In this document: piece by piece, positions 30,481 to 42,385 of the stretch
Layout of the letters: every line of letters begins with the position of its first letter
Position numbering within the stretch: position 1 is the first letter of the stretch
Assembly (NCBI RefSeq): GCF_011397635.1
Contig: NC_064753.1
Location: forward strand, 33,132,322 to 33,196,321
DNA: 64,000 nt
Direction: 5' to 3'
Source of the DNA: Epinephelus fuscoguttatus
Taxonomy: Eukaryota > Chordata > Actinopteri > Perciformes > Serranidae
Notes under the pieces: generated by a model
Told to the model about the DNA's origin: nothing
What the model saw: only the letters and a program-made list of their open reading frames with translations
Databases searched by the model: none
Translations under genes and position numbers: made by a program

Positions 30481-33310
30481 GGGCTGGTTGGCACACTGTT
30501 TTGTTTTTTTTTCACATTAAGATACTGAGATTAATATCAAGGTCAATTAACCGTTTTATTTCTTTGGTGGAAATGATAAAAGATTGGTTTTACCCTCTCA
30601 ACACCTTTTAAAAATAAATTTTGCAGAGAAAAAAACCCACTTATTTTTCCTATTTTTCCTTATTTTTTCTAAGTTCTCATCAGAATAAGATTTATTACCA
30701 AGCAGGTTTTCACTTACAAAGAATTTGTTTTAGCCTCTTGTGCATACATTAACGATACAATAATCATATTAACTCTATCTCCGCCATTGAGGAGATATTC
30801 CAGCAATCTGTGTTTTCACTGTTTTAAAATAGGGGGCGCTGTTACACACCTTCTCCAGAAACAAATGAAGAAGAAGATCCGCTGGAAACCGGAGGAAGAT
30901 GTTTATAGCAATGTAGTCCCTTGTAAACCACACAAAAATGACAGCGCCAACAGAAATGTTGATGGACTCAGACTCTGATAATTCCTGTTTTGATCAACAT
31001 TCTGAATGCGATTCAGATGAAGAAGCAAATGACGAAATGGGATGACCACGACGGTGACAGTGACTCACAGAGAGGGAGACAACAGAACACTGAACGATCA
31101 CTGAACGTGGCAACGTGTGCCGCCATAGCTAAAAGAGAATATAATTTTTATTTACAGTATTATTATTATTTTCATTTATACAATTAAAACTGACATAAAG
31201 AAATAAGAAAAAAACAAAAAATATAAATTTGAAATTGATTTTATAATTGAAAATGACAGTCTTTGAGAAAAATATATTTTTCTCAGCTTTTTGTCCAAAA
31301 TGTTTTTCTTTTTTCTCGTTTTCTGTTTTTTTTTTGTTTGTTTGTTTTTATGAAAATGCACAAATTCAAGAGTTGATTTAAAAAAAAGAATGGAATGGAA
31401 TAAGATAGAATAAAAATATTTTCTGTGTATAAAAACAGAAGTTCTGTTCTCTACTTTCATGCATACACTGTTTACATATTCACAGAACAAATTATTCTGC
31501 GGGCCTTTGAAGACTGGTGAATATGATCAAAAATACTGGCGGTGGCTGGAGACTTAAAGATAACACTCTGGCGGGGAAAGTGTCAAGACAAAATAAAAAT
31601 ACAGGCAATGTACTCCAACAGTCAAGAACATAAATATAGAATAGAAGAAGTACAAAATAAATATGATAAAGACACTAACATAATAATACAACAAATATGT
31701 ACGACATAGCTGTGACATAGTGAGACAGCTGTACAGCTTTGTGCAGGATGTGTGTGATATTTCATTTATCATATCAACTATTTTATATGCAGGTAACAGC
31801 TTTGATTTCTTGTTAAAAGATTTAATGATTTTTCCCTCACCTGAATTAAACACTATAAAGCCCTTGAGACTATTTAATGATTTACATGAATTAAAATTGA
31901 CTCATCATGACTGGAAGTTTATGATAGGGGATTTTTCGTGGGGAAAAACAGTGCTTTGTGTTCTGAATAAGCTTTTGTGTCCAGGAAACCTACATTCGTT
32001 TGCTTTTGTTTGTGTTATTCACTGCATTCTCCTACGCTGCACCTTGGACACGGAACAATCTTCACAAAGATCTAAAATTAGAAACACTTATATCCATTGA
32101 TGAATTGAAGAGCATCGTAAAGAATGCGGTGACAGAGACATGTGCTTGTTTTTCTTGAGAGGCAACTATGTTTTAATAGTGTTTTTTTTATTGTGGATTT
32201 TTGTGTTATCTGTTGTATTTGTTGCATTTTAAAGTGTTTCAATTGGCTGCTACTTCGGCCAGGTCTCTACTGTAAAAGATTTTCAATCTCAATGGGACTT
32301 CCTGGTTAAATAAAATAAAATAAACTACTTCTTACTGTTATATCATATTCAATATAACATTGATTATCAGACGCAGTCCACCATTTTAGTTCCCTTTTAG
32401 TAGCCCTTGTACTTTTGTACTCCCATTGTTACTCTGTTAGGCACTGGTTTTTGCCTCTGTCCCTAGAAAACACTTATATCTTGTATATTTGTACATTTTG
32501 CCAGATATTTAATTCTCTATTGTTTCTAAAACTGGGCCCGGTGAGTGACCCTGACCTGGGAAACCCACTAGTTGTTACTGGTTGTGAATTGTTAAAATTG
32601 TGGCTACTGTACTGTTTACACACAACAGTTAAATACTGGGCAAGTTTAGTACTACTTTAATTTTCAACTCAGAGTTTTAATTCTTGTCAGTGACATGGCC
32701 CATGAGGGAGCTCAGGACAAGAGAGTACAGCTGTGATTGATGGTGCATTTTGTGGTTTTCCCCTGTTTGGGAGGAAACATTGATGTGGTGACAAACAGAA
32801 AGAAGAGCTATGACTCAGTAGTCACCTTAAATGAACCCACTCTGCCCAGAATAAAGACAGACTTTAAATGAGGACATAAAGATGTTCATCTACCACTAAA
32901 CAGTGAGTAAACTCCTCAAATAAAGAAACGGTGACCACATGAGTTTGGGAAATCCTCCTGTTTTGTTGTCTTGTGGATCAATATCATCATTAGATGGAGG
33001 GGTGGGGTGAAATTCTGTGAATACTTAATCAAGCTGTACTCCCCTCCTTTTCAGAGAATCTGCACTAATGACAAAGCGGTTTAACAGACCGTACAGGACG
33101 TGTGTCACCGAGACTAAAGAGCCACAAACGATGGCTAAACTGCTCAGAGATGTCTACGCCTCTGTTGGAAACTGACTGTGTTCAAAGTGCTGGCAACATC
33201 TTTTCATATGTATAATTCATTTAAACTTGCCATCTTGACGTCAACTACACAGAAGAAAACAGATTTTTTTTCCTCATGTAAACACAAAATTATACAGGTC
33301 ACACCAAAAC
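30481..33310. other. intergenic DNA upstream of ephrin-B2, no gene seen
   Basis: AT-rich sequence. At 30964-31047 a short plus-strand frame (MDSDSDNSCFDQ…SDEEAND) encodes an acidic peptide that resembles the start of a piggyBac-type transposase, but nothing follows it. At about 32160-32326 there is a LINE-like tail ending 'caatctcaatgggacttcct' and 'ggttaaataaaataaa'. Nothing else was recognised. Confidence 0.35.
32160..32326 (+). mobile_element. LINE-type 3' tail
   Basis: The end 'tttcaatctcaatgggactt' followed by 'cctggttaaataaaataaa' is a common fish non-LTR tail. A block on the minus strand at about 45765-46230 uses the same motifs. Confidence 0.4.
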
Positions 33311-33319
33311 AAACTTCGG

Positions 33320-35303
33320 GTGTTTATTTCTGATTTTATTTTCTTGTCATGCATTCAGCAACCAACATACATTTACAAGGAGAGTCTAAACAAAACACAA
33401 ATTCAGGAGTCAGTGGAACGGCATAAATTCACCTCTTGTCTGAACACAGCAAAAGGTGAAACAAAGTGAATCAAATCATAAAACAAAGCTCGGCATGTTC
33501 TGGGTCTAACAATGAATTTCTTTTTTCACTTGTTGAACTGTGATTGACATTTTTGTTTTTCCTTCTGTGTCTGTAATCACCGCAGTTGCAGATAAAAGTT
33601 ATCTCTGCTAGAGCTAATTACTCACAATAGATAAATTAAGCACAAAGGAAGGCAGATTATGATCTATTACACAATCTGAATCACCAGATATTCCAGTGAA
33701 AATCCCCTTCAACTCAAAATACAACTGTGAGAGCAGCATATCTCCAAAACATGAGGATTTCATGAGTTATTAAAAAGGTCTTTGTTGTGATGATGCGTTT
33801 GTTGTCACATCATGGTTACCTAGATTTTGAAGCATACATTTTTTTAACCCATCAAAGAAACACTTAATGCTTCCACTTCTACGTCTACACAGTGTAACAC
33901 CATAAGATGTTCCTTAATGCCATGATATATGTCCAAAAAAAGGTGCGGACGTGAGCAGAGCTGCTGTAAATCTGAACTATATTCTCAATCCAATCATAAC
34001 GGAGGCAGGGAAAAGTCCATCTGCACACACCGAGGAGGTCTGATCAGCCAAAATATCTGCTGTACCTATGTGGGTTTACATTTTAAATCATTTTGCACCA
34101 AATAAGACTCAAAGATACGCTCAAAGAACTTTAAATGAAGTGCGATGAGGAGGTCTGGGCACTTTAGGCTCCAAATAAACTGTTTATTTCTCTTTTTTAA
34201 TGCTTAAATCTTCAAGAAATCTTCAGCTTGCACACTTGGTCCTTCTCCTAAAACACTCTAGACTGCAGCACCTTGACATCTTCACAGTCTTCTGTACGTG
34301 TTAGTCCATACATGTTTCACTCTGTGTCTGTTTCTGCCTCATATTCCATCAGCTGCATCATGACTTCTTCCTCCCAGTGTACCAGCACCACAGGTGGCAG
34401 TGTCGGACGCAGCCGTCGGTGGTTATCTCCCAAAGTGAAGCTAATGCTAACATGTTAGGTGTCTGCCAATGAACAACCCCTATCACGATTAGCATTAACC
34501 TCAACCTGGGATGAGACTTGACGGCCGTTTCATCGTCCACATGCTTACCTCAGAGTCTGTGTTCAGGCTGCTGACAGTCTCCTGCAGGGGGTGACAGAGG
34601 CATTCATCAGTGGTTGGCTTTGAGAGATCATTTAGACATTTGAATTGCAGATGTTTCAGTCACTACAATGAGGCAGCAAGTGGACATTGGTGTGACTTTG
34701 TGATAACCTAGGTTACAGTTACAACAGCAAAGATATTGGAATATAGGATTACAAGAAAACTGCCTGTCACATAGTTGAATTATACACTTTTTTCTTTACT
34801 TTTAGTGGCAATAAAATCAGATGTGCTCTGGTTAGCCTACTTTTAAAAGGCCTTGAGGAAAGAATTCTTTAATTTCTATCTAAAGTTTGACTTTGCCAAC
34901 AGAATTGCCCCAGTTAGACAACAAAAAATACAGCACCGTATCCACCATTACCTTCCTCGTGTCTTCCCTTAACTTTCTTCCCTTAGCAAATTTTGAAGGA
35001 AACTCTTATTACAGACTATTCCCTTTCATCCAGCCTGACGTGTTTAGTATCATCATGATATCTGTGACCCTCTAAAGGATCTCGGAGATTAAAGAGTTTA
35101 AATCAGGCACCTGGACGTGTGTTCACCAAATTTTAACAGCCTGAAACAGCCCAGGTGTGAGGCAGCTGAAACTCTCAGTAAAGTTTTGTTTCTGTAATCG
35201 CTCCCCTGTTGAGACTTACAACAGGATGCAGCAGGTGCTGCTGTGTGCCGACTCTGGTTGAGGATTAAGATACTAATCTGAGCTGTTGCTGTCAGGAAGT
35301 GAG

Positions 35304-35379
<76 letters not shown>

Positions 35380-35560
35380 TTGTAATGGTAGTTCGGTAGT
35401 TACTGACCTGCCTTAACTTCCTCTTTCAGCAACTGGTGTCTGTCTCCTTCTTCTTCTTCTCTGCTGAGCGCCTCTTCCTCTCTCTTATGTGTGCTCTCCT
35501 CCCTCTGTATCTGTCTCTCTCTCACTCCCATTGTGCAGTAAACCAAAATGTGGGTTTACA
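33320..35560 (-). ncRNA. possible spliced transcript, unassigned (weak)
   Basis: The minus strand shows several good splice signals in a row. A possible first exon with ATG at 35532 ends at 35411 (GGCAG then GTCAGT). A possible exon lies at about 35294-35217 (acceptor CTGACAG, donor TGTT then GTAAGT). A 33-base exon lies at 34588-34556 between CCCCTGCAG and GTAAGC. A last exon begins at a TTGGCAG or TTAG acceptor near 34455, with long 3'UTR-like DNA down to TTTATT runs at 33320. The open frames of these pieces do not join cleanly in the combinations I tried, so I call it at most a non-coding or unresolved transcript. A 72-bp (TG)n lies inside the proposed intron. Confidence 0.2.
35306..35377. 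repeat. (GT)n microsatellite, about 72 bp
   Basis: The longest perfect dinucleotide run in the window. Confidence 0.92.
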
Positions 35561-36336
35561 TGTCTTTTATACACTTGCGTGTGACTCATGTGAAATCCCC
35601 CGTCTGACAGAATGACTATCAAAAAGAAAAAGAAAATCACGCAACAAATTTGCAGTAAGATGCCATTTATCTTTTATGTAAATGCTGCCTACAGGAGAGA
35701 AATTCGATTCATTTCTCAAGCTTAAACAGGTTATTTACAGTTATGTTACAGAGATGATGGCAGTTTGACATCACGAACTTTAACACATCAGGAAAATAGA
35801 GGAAACACGTGTAAAAACTGAACCTCTTTAAGCGCATGTGAAAGTGTTTTTAATGTGATAGTCAGGAGACAAGTAGAAGTAAAAGTAAAACAGATATGAG
35901 CCACAGAGGCAGCCGTTATCGTCACACGTTAAATGAATAATACCAAATTTGACATACATGATAGTCTGAGCTCTGTCTGTGGAACCAAACCCTGTTGGCT
36001 GCTTCAATAAAGACTGGCTCGATGATGGAAGATGACTTATATACAACAGTTTCCTCACTTTCCTTCAAGAAATAAGACTCTGTAACTGTATCTCTGATTC
36101 ATACAGCACATACTCATCAACACACTGTTCCAGCAGTTAGTGCACAAAAAGAAATCAACAAAATTAACGGCTCTAAACTCATAGGAAATGACATATGTGC
36201 AACGTCAGACATCCATCAGTCAGCAAGTTAAACTTTAAATATGATACCTATATTCTGGTGCTGCAAGATCTTTCTGGAGATAAATCGTGGTTGTCTCAAC
36301 TCCACCCACAATTTATTTTAATTTTTTTTTTTTTTT
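35561..36336. other. intergenic, nothing recognised
   Basis: AT-rich DNA without repeat boundaries, exons or RNA genes that I can support. Confidence 0.35.
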
Positions 36337-36498
36337 CCAGCTCCTCTATTTCCTCTGTGCACTGCACTGGGTTTGCATTGGTCTGGTTTCATTTAGTCAC
36401 TTTTCCAGTGTGGACACGCTGTATACTAAAAATCTGGGCAGACTGAAGGTGCAATGTGGATTTGAGATACGAGTCTACAGCCATACAGCATCTCTTTG
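36337..36498 (+). repeat. 162-bp direct repeat, copy A
   Basis: The segment from ccagctcctctatttcctct to 'cagcatctctttg' appears identical, base by base as read, at 36988-37149. Both copies are preceded by a run of T. Translations of the two copies give the same short peptide, which is a consequence of the repeat and not a gene. Confidence 0.9.
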
Positions 36499-36987
36499 CA
36501 CTTGAGGAAAGGTGGAGAAAAAGCTGGGAAAGCTGCCAACAGCTTCAGTTCTCCATCTATGCTCTCGTCAAAGCCACCAGACTCCATTGACAAAACCAGT
36601 AATTTTAGCACGCTGAACACAGGAGCTGCTGGTCTACTGCTGCTTCAATCAGTGCATGAGTTTGTGTTATACTGTGACTTGGGTGAATCCAAACTAACCC
36701 TTTTACATGCTGAAATCACACGATAACACAAAACAAAACATAAACAAAATAACTGAACATGGCAGCGGTAGACCAGTGGCTTCTGTGTTCAGCAATGTTA
36801 AATCGCTGTTTTTCTCAATGGAGTCTGGCTGTGAAAAGAGCGATGGAACGGCTTCACTTTCCCATTGGTAATCACCGTCTGACATTAAGGTGACAGTGAA
36901 AATACTGTCATTATAGCATACACTTAAAGTAATATTGTGTTTTTAGGTGGCTGAAATATGTTTTGTCGCTGACCCCCCTTTTTTTTT
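36499..36987. mobile_element. fold-back element, copy 1
   Basis: The two halves are imperfect reverse complements. 'agactccattgacaaaacc', 'agcacgctgaacacaggag' and 'gctggtctactgctg' in the left half answer 'cagcggtagaccagtggc', 'ttctgtgttcagcaatg' and 'ctcaatggagtctggctg' in the right half. A second copy lies at about 38195-38665. This copy is bracketed by the 162-bp direct repeats. Confidence 0.6.
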
Positions 36988-37149
36988 CCAGCTCCTCTAT
37001 TTCCTCTGTGCACTGCACTGGGTTTGCATTGGTCTGGTTTCATTTAGTCACTTTTCCAGTGTGGACACGCTGTATACTAAAAATCTGGGCAGACTGAAGG
37101 TGCAATGTGGATTTGAGATACGAGTCTACAGCCATACAGCATCTCTTTG
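36988..37149 (+). repeat. 162-bp direct repeat, copy B
   Basis: Identical partner of 36337-36498, placed 651 bases downstream in the same orientation. The identity implies recent duplication or gene conversion. Confidence 0.9.
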
Positions 37150-37278
37150 AGGCTGTATTTAAGACACGGTGACGGTTTGAGCTAAATATTAACATCAGCG
37201 CGCTAACATGCTGATGGTTAGCAGGAGAAATGTACTGTGTTCACCAGCTCAGTTTGTTAGCATGATAGCATTAGCTGA

Positions 37279-37560
37279 TTAAAGGTCCAGTGTGTAGGAT
37301 TTAGGGGGACATACTGGCAAGAATGAAAAAAAATATAATAAGTATGTTTTATGTAGTGTATAAGAACAGTTGTCTTTTTATTACTTTAGAATGAGCATGT
37401 ATATCTACATAGGGAGTGGGTCCTCGTCCTCGAAGTCCATGTTGCACTGTCATGTTTCTACCGTAGCCCAGAACGGACAAACCAAACACTGACTCTGGGT
37501 GGGGCCACTTGCGACAAGCAGCATCTGAAAAACACATTTTATTCAGTGTTTTTACAGGTT
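37279..37560 (+). mobile_element. 'ttaaaggtccagtgtgtagg' MITE
   Basis: The start 'ttaaaggtccagtgtgtag', the inner 'tatatctacatagggagtgg' and 'tagcccagaacggacaaacc' are those of a very abundant fish MITE. The right end was not located. The element at 49035-49652 has similar termini. Confidence 0.5.
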
Positions 37561-38194
37561 TGAATCAGCGGGTCTGTTTGTTTCGGTGGGGAAGAGACCT
37601 CTGCGGATAGTTCGGCTCCAGGTAAAAACCTCCTGAAAGTCTGGATCTTAGGTTATTGAAAGAAAAGGTGAGCACATATTAGCAGGTGCTGGGCTCGTGG
37701 CCCGCCTCAGACGAGCCAAACAGTGTTGGATAAACACTGATTTGAAGGTGTTTTTCCGCCTCAAATCACCACGTACATTTATTTTGGAGAGGAAGTGACC
37801 TTTGCTTAAAAATCAAAAAGAAATGGACACATTATAAGTTTTGACTTGATAATGGCACTAAAAGTTCATTAACATGTTTGTAGTTCATTCTGATGGGGAA
37901 TATAAATGAATGTGTACCATTTTTTATGGCAATCCTTTCAGAAGTCAAAACCTCAAAAATCAACCTCATAGCCGTGCTACAGGATAAGTCACTTAAGTCA
38001 TGTCTGTGTTAAAGTTTGTGCCAGTCATACCAAGAGATGTCGACATTTGGATGGTGGCGACAGATGAAAAGTCAGAGGATGACCAAAGAATTCATCATCT
38101 GGGAAACATGAAAATGCAGGACAATCTTTCTAAAAGTTGAGATATATCGCTAGAAATCATAGGAACCTCATGGTGGCACTTGAGCAAAAGTAGA

Positions 38195-38665
38195 GAAAAA
38201 AAGAAAAAAATGGGAAAGCTGTCAACAGCTTCAGTTCCCGATCTATGCTCTCGTCAAAGCCACCAGACTCCATTGACAAAAACAACGATTTTAGCACACT
38301 GAACACAGGAGCTTCTGCCCTACCGCTGCTTCAGTCAGTTAGTTGGTTTGTGTTATAGTGTGACTTTGGTGAATCCAAACTAACCCTTTTACACGCCAAA
38401 GTCACATAATAACACAAAAGAAAACATAAACAAAATAACTGAACATGGCAGCGGTAGACCAGCGGCTTCTGTGTTCAGCAACGTTAAATCGCTGTTTTTC
38501 TCAATGGAGTCTGGCTGTGAAAAGAGCGATGGAATGGCTTCACTTTCCCATTGGTAATCACCGTCTGACATTAAGGTAACAGTGAAAATACTGTCATTAT
38601 AGCATACACTTAAAGTAATATTGTGTTTTTAGGTGGCTGAAATATGTTTTGTCGCTGACCCCTCC
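38195..38665. mobile_element. fold-back element, copy 2
   Basis: Direct-orientation copy of 36499-36987 with scattered substitutions, without the flanking 162-bp repeats. Confidence 0.6.
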
Positions 38666-38888
38666 ACAGCAGTGCATTGCTTAGCTTCCATGTCTGACTC
38701 CAGCCTGCTTCTCCAAACTGGGGGTGTGCCGACTGCCATCTATTGTATGTAATATACTGTCTATAGATACATATACATACAGCCCCACTTCAAAACAACC
38801 AAACTATCCCTTTAAAGCTTTTGAACATTTTCATAGATTTTCTGTCTGGGATCACTTCACTGAAGTCACGGTGATGCTAAAAACATAT

Positions 38889-38920
<32 letters not shown>

Positions 38921-40840
38921 TTACATCTTTACTCACGCAGATATTACGCATCCATTTCTTATCAAGCCACCTGTGCAATCACTGAGCGTTATGACTGTGC
39001 AAGGTCTTGAAATGAATTGGATTTTTGTGTGACAGTTATGGGAGCGCCACCTGCGGGGATTTTGAAAGAGACCCCTTTCCACTAAATGACTGTGATCCTG
39101 CACTATATCCCCGTTACATATCTCAGATGCCGCCTATAAACTGGCCCAGAATCTCGCTGCCTGCAGTGTTTGCTTGTGGTAACCCAGTAACCAAGTCATA
39201 CTGCTCCATTTCTGAGAAGACAAGGTGCCTCCCCATCCATTCTCACTCTCTATCCCTCCCCTCCCCCCCTCCTCTCCTCTTTCTTTTTCTGACTCTCTGT
39301 GCTGCACACTTTGGCCTCATGCAAACCTCTTTTCTTACACTCATTCACTGGACTTGTGTTGTTTATATCAAATCCCTGTGTGCGTGTTAAAGAGGAAACA
39401 CATCAGAACAGGCAGACCAGCGGTGCCGTAGTTAAAGGGAAAAGGCTGAAAGTACATGAGGAGGCGGGGGAAGAAGCAGAGATGCGGCAGGGACCCTCCC
39501 CTTCATGTACTGGAAATTCACAATGTGTAATATGCCAGCTGAGGAGGCTTCAAACGCACTCCTCACTTTTTCTGTCTGGCTCTCTGTCTCCTACAAGATT
39601 ACAAATTCAGGGAGGAAGTCTCTTTATAAGTTTCCATTTTCACTTTAAAAAGAGGTTGTGTGTTGTCTTGGTCATCAGAAGACATTATATCACGTGGAAA
39701 TAGATGTGTTGAGAGGCAGTGTCGACTCAGAGAGGAACTGACATCATATGTAGATGTTAAGGGGAAAGCAGATCCTAATCTTCCTCTGAAGTTGAAGTGA
39801 AGGGACTAAACATAAAGTGTTGTCGAGAAGCCCTTTATCACCTTCACTCATGACCTTGTCTTCTTTCGTTTCTTTTTTGAGCCACTGCTGTAGAAACCAA
39901 AAAATGAAAGCCAGTGTGAAAGTTTTTGAATTAGTGTAAATGTATCTTCCGTGTTGTATTTATGTCTTGTCAAACATGGGAGGGGGAGATACTTTCTTTT
40001 TCTCTCTGTTTGAAACGCAGAGCTCTGTTTCAGCGTTTCCACGTGGGCAACCCGAGGGCCTGATTTCACTCTGTTTTCCTGTCATATATGGTATACGCAT
40101 GAGAGGCCCGACAGACACTCAGCTGATATGATCTGATAACATTTCCAGCTCTCTATGCCGTCATCTTGTCTTGGTCTGTGTGTCCTCAAAGTGTGACATG
40201 TGTGCCACCACAGGGGAAATTTCTCACAGAGACATATAGCTTATTTTCATATCATTACCAATATCTATTTCAGACTGACATGTGGCTATTGTTTTTACTC
40301 CAAAACAAAATCAAACAACTTAAAAACCCCACAAAGAAGCAAAGAGCACAGAACTTTCTTTCATTCCTGTTCTCTCACAACGACATATAAGTGCTTGATT
40401 TCCCCGACCAAAACCCCTGTGGCTAAAAATAGCAAGTTTAAAGGAAGTGTGGGTGAAGCTTCAGAGGTGGAAAGACCAACGCTGGTTACGATTAAATTCC
40501 ACAAACTAATTTAAATATACGTACACTTCTCGAATTTTTGGTTATTGGAACTGATAGGCTACACTGACTAATTCCAAGAAAATCAATTTTAGATCCACTG
40601 TTCATAATCGCATCTTAAATATTTGCATAACAAAATGTCACTTTTATTAAAACTTCATGTATGAAGTCGTTTGCTTTTTAAATGCCACACTATGTGTCAT
40701 AAATGTTACATATAACAGGCCTGTATTATAATATGCCTCCACTGTCTTCAGAAACTAAAGACAAACTATTTGTCTTTCAAATATATAATATAAATATAAT
40801 TATCAAAAGCATTACTTTAAAGATAAACATTGTTCTATAC
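38666..40840. other. intergenic, no gene seen
   Basis: Contains a (TA)n run at 38896-38921 and pyrimidine-rich stretches near 39240-39300. The open frames here are short, of simple composition, and lack recognisable domains. Confidence 0.35.
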
Positions 40841-41276
40841 ATACATCCATATATACAATACATACAGACATACAGACATTCAATCATATTTACACACACA
40901 TACATACATACATATACAGTATACATATTGTATGTTGTTATTCTTTTTACACTGCTATATAAACATATATTTGTACCACGAGGGACATTATGTACATAAT
41001 CCTTAATTTTTCTTATTTCCATTCTGTATCTCATCTTATAGTCTATCACAGCACATATGTATAATAACAAGTCTGTATTATATCAGTACACCATTGTTCA
41101 AAAAGCAAAGCACATACATTTGCCTTTGCACTATACAATATATCTTTCTACTCTTGTGAGGAGCACCTGTAACGCCAACACATACATACATATGTGCATA
41201 CATACATACATACATATTGTACATACATACACAAGTACAAACATACATACATACATACGTATGTACGTACACACAC
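40841..41276. repeat. (CATA)n-type microsatellite region
   Basis: Interrupted CATA/TACA tetranucleotide arrays at about 40843-40918 and 41178-41270. Confidence 0.8.
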
Positions 41277-41923
41277 TATGAGGGGTCAAACGTATCAGCG
41301 TATGAGGGGTCAAACGTATCAGCGAACACACACACACTGCATTCACTGCGTTAGACATGCGCGTGCAATGCCTGCACACGCCTAGACGTGTGGTTATTAG
41401 ACGTGCGTGCGTAGACACGTCATGTAATCACAGAGGTCAAAAGTGTCAGCTGTTGAAGCAACAACGCATCGTATTACGGACGTGTGACACGTAGCATCGC
41501 TATGCTAACTAGCTTGCTATGCTAATCAGACGTGCGTGCGTAGACACATCATGTAATCAGACGGGTCAAAAGTGTCAGCTGTTGAAGCAACAATGTGTCG
41601 GGTTACGGACGTGTGACACGTAGCATCGCTATGCTAACTCTGCTAATCGGATGTGCATGCGTAGACATGCAGGTGTAGTGTATGTGTAGCGTTTGTAATG
41701 CGCTGTGCACGCGTACTGATAAGACGTGTGAGCGTGTCGTGTGAGTGGAGCGCACAACGCCTGCGCGTCATGTAGCGGGCGTGTGTGTAACACTTGTGTC
41801 TCCATAGTAACCCTATGTAAAATGTAGGCGTGTGCTCACGCGGTTTGATTAGATCTGATGTGTCCTAAGTAGGTGCAAGTGACGCGTTGTAGTGTGGTTG
41901 GGTGAAACGTTTGACCCCTCATA
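41277..41923. mobile_element. CpG-rich terminal-inverted-repeat unit of unknown family
   Basis: The left end carries two tandem 24-base units (tatgaggggtcaaacgtatc agcg form) at 41277-41300 and 41301-41324. The right end at 41908-41923 is the exact complement of the first 16-17 bases (acgtttgacccctcata). In between are many CpG and ACGT words and a tandem repeat of about 125 bases starting at 41401, 41530 and, partially, 41651. It sits inside a CA/CATA microsatellite. No open frame stands out. The family was not recognised. Confidence 0.5.
41401..41670 (+). repeat. tandem repeat, unit about 121-129 bp, 2.1 copies
   Basis: Each unit starts acgtgcgtgcgtagacac, continues 'gtcaaaagtgtcagctgttg' and 'ttacggacgtgtgacacg', and ends 'atcgctatgctaact'. 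Two full units and the start of a third were seen. Confidence 0.75.
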
Positions 41924-42335
41924 CACACACACACGCACGCACGCACGCACACACACACATACATACTTCTACAAAGCTACAAATTGTGTGGGTTTCAGGC
42001 TAAATTTGATCCATTTACACGTGTTTCAAATATATTAAACTAGTTTTAAACAAGTACAGCCTGTTGAGTTTCAGAGCGTTTCTCCTTTCAGTGGTCGCCA
42101 ACCATTAGAATATTTTATGCAAAGAAAGACTAAGAGGACAGAATGAAGTAACGTCCACACTGTACCTAAATGCATGTTTTCAAAAGCATAAAGGAAAATG
42201 TTTCAGATCCTCACATGCCTTTCACAACCCATATAATTATAATAAATGAAAGGTTAATCTATCAGTAATGTTGAATGGTCATTTATGACTATGATTCCTT
42301 TATGAATCTGTAATCAAAATATACTTTTGTGCCTT

Positions 42336-42337
<2 letters not shown>

Positions 42338-42382
<45 letters not shown>
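42338..42382. repeat. (TA)n microsatellite, left of Tc1
   Basis: A TA run interrupted at its right edge by the Tc1 element. The array resumes at 44008. Confidence 0.9.

Positions 42383-42385
<3 letters not shown>

Noticed and set aside
36287..37150. Repeated identical peptide suggesting tandem genes
   Set aside because: It is the translation of the 162-bp direct repeat, with no start context, domains or splice sites.
40841..41276. CRISPR-like or regularly spaced repeat array
   Set aside because: The region is a tetranucleotide microsatellite without constant spacers, and the window is vertebrate DNA.
41194..41385. Tandem His/Thr/Tyr-rich peptide repeats
   Set aside because: Translation of CATA microsatellites.
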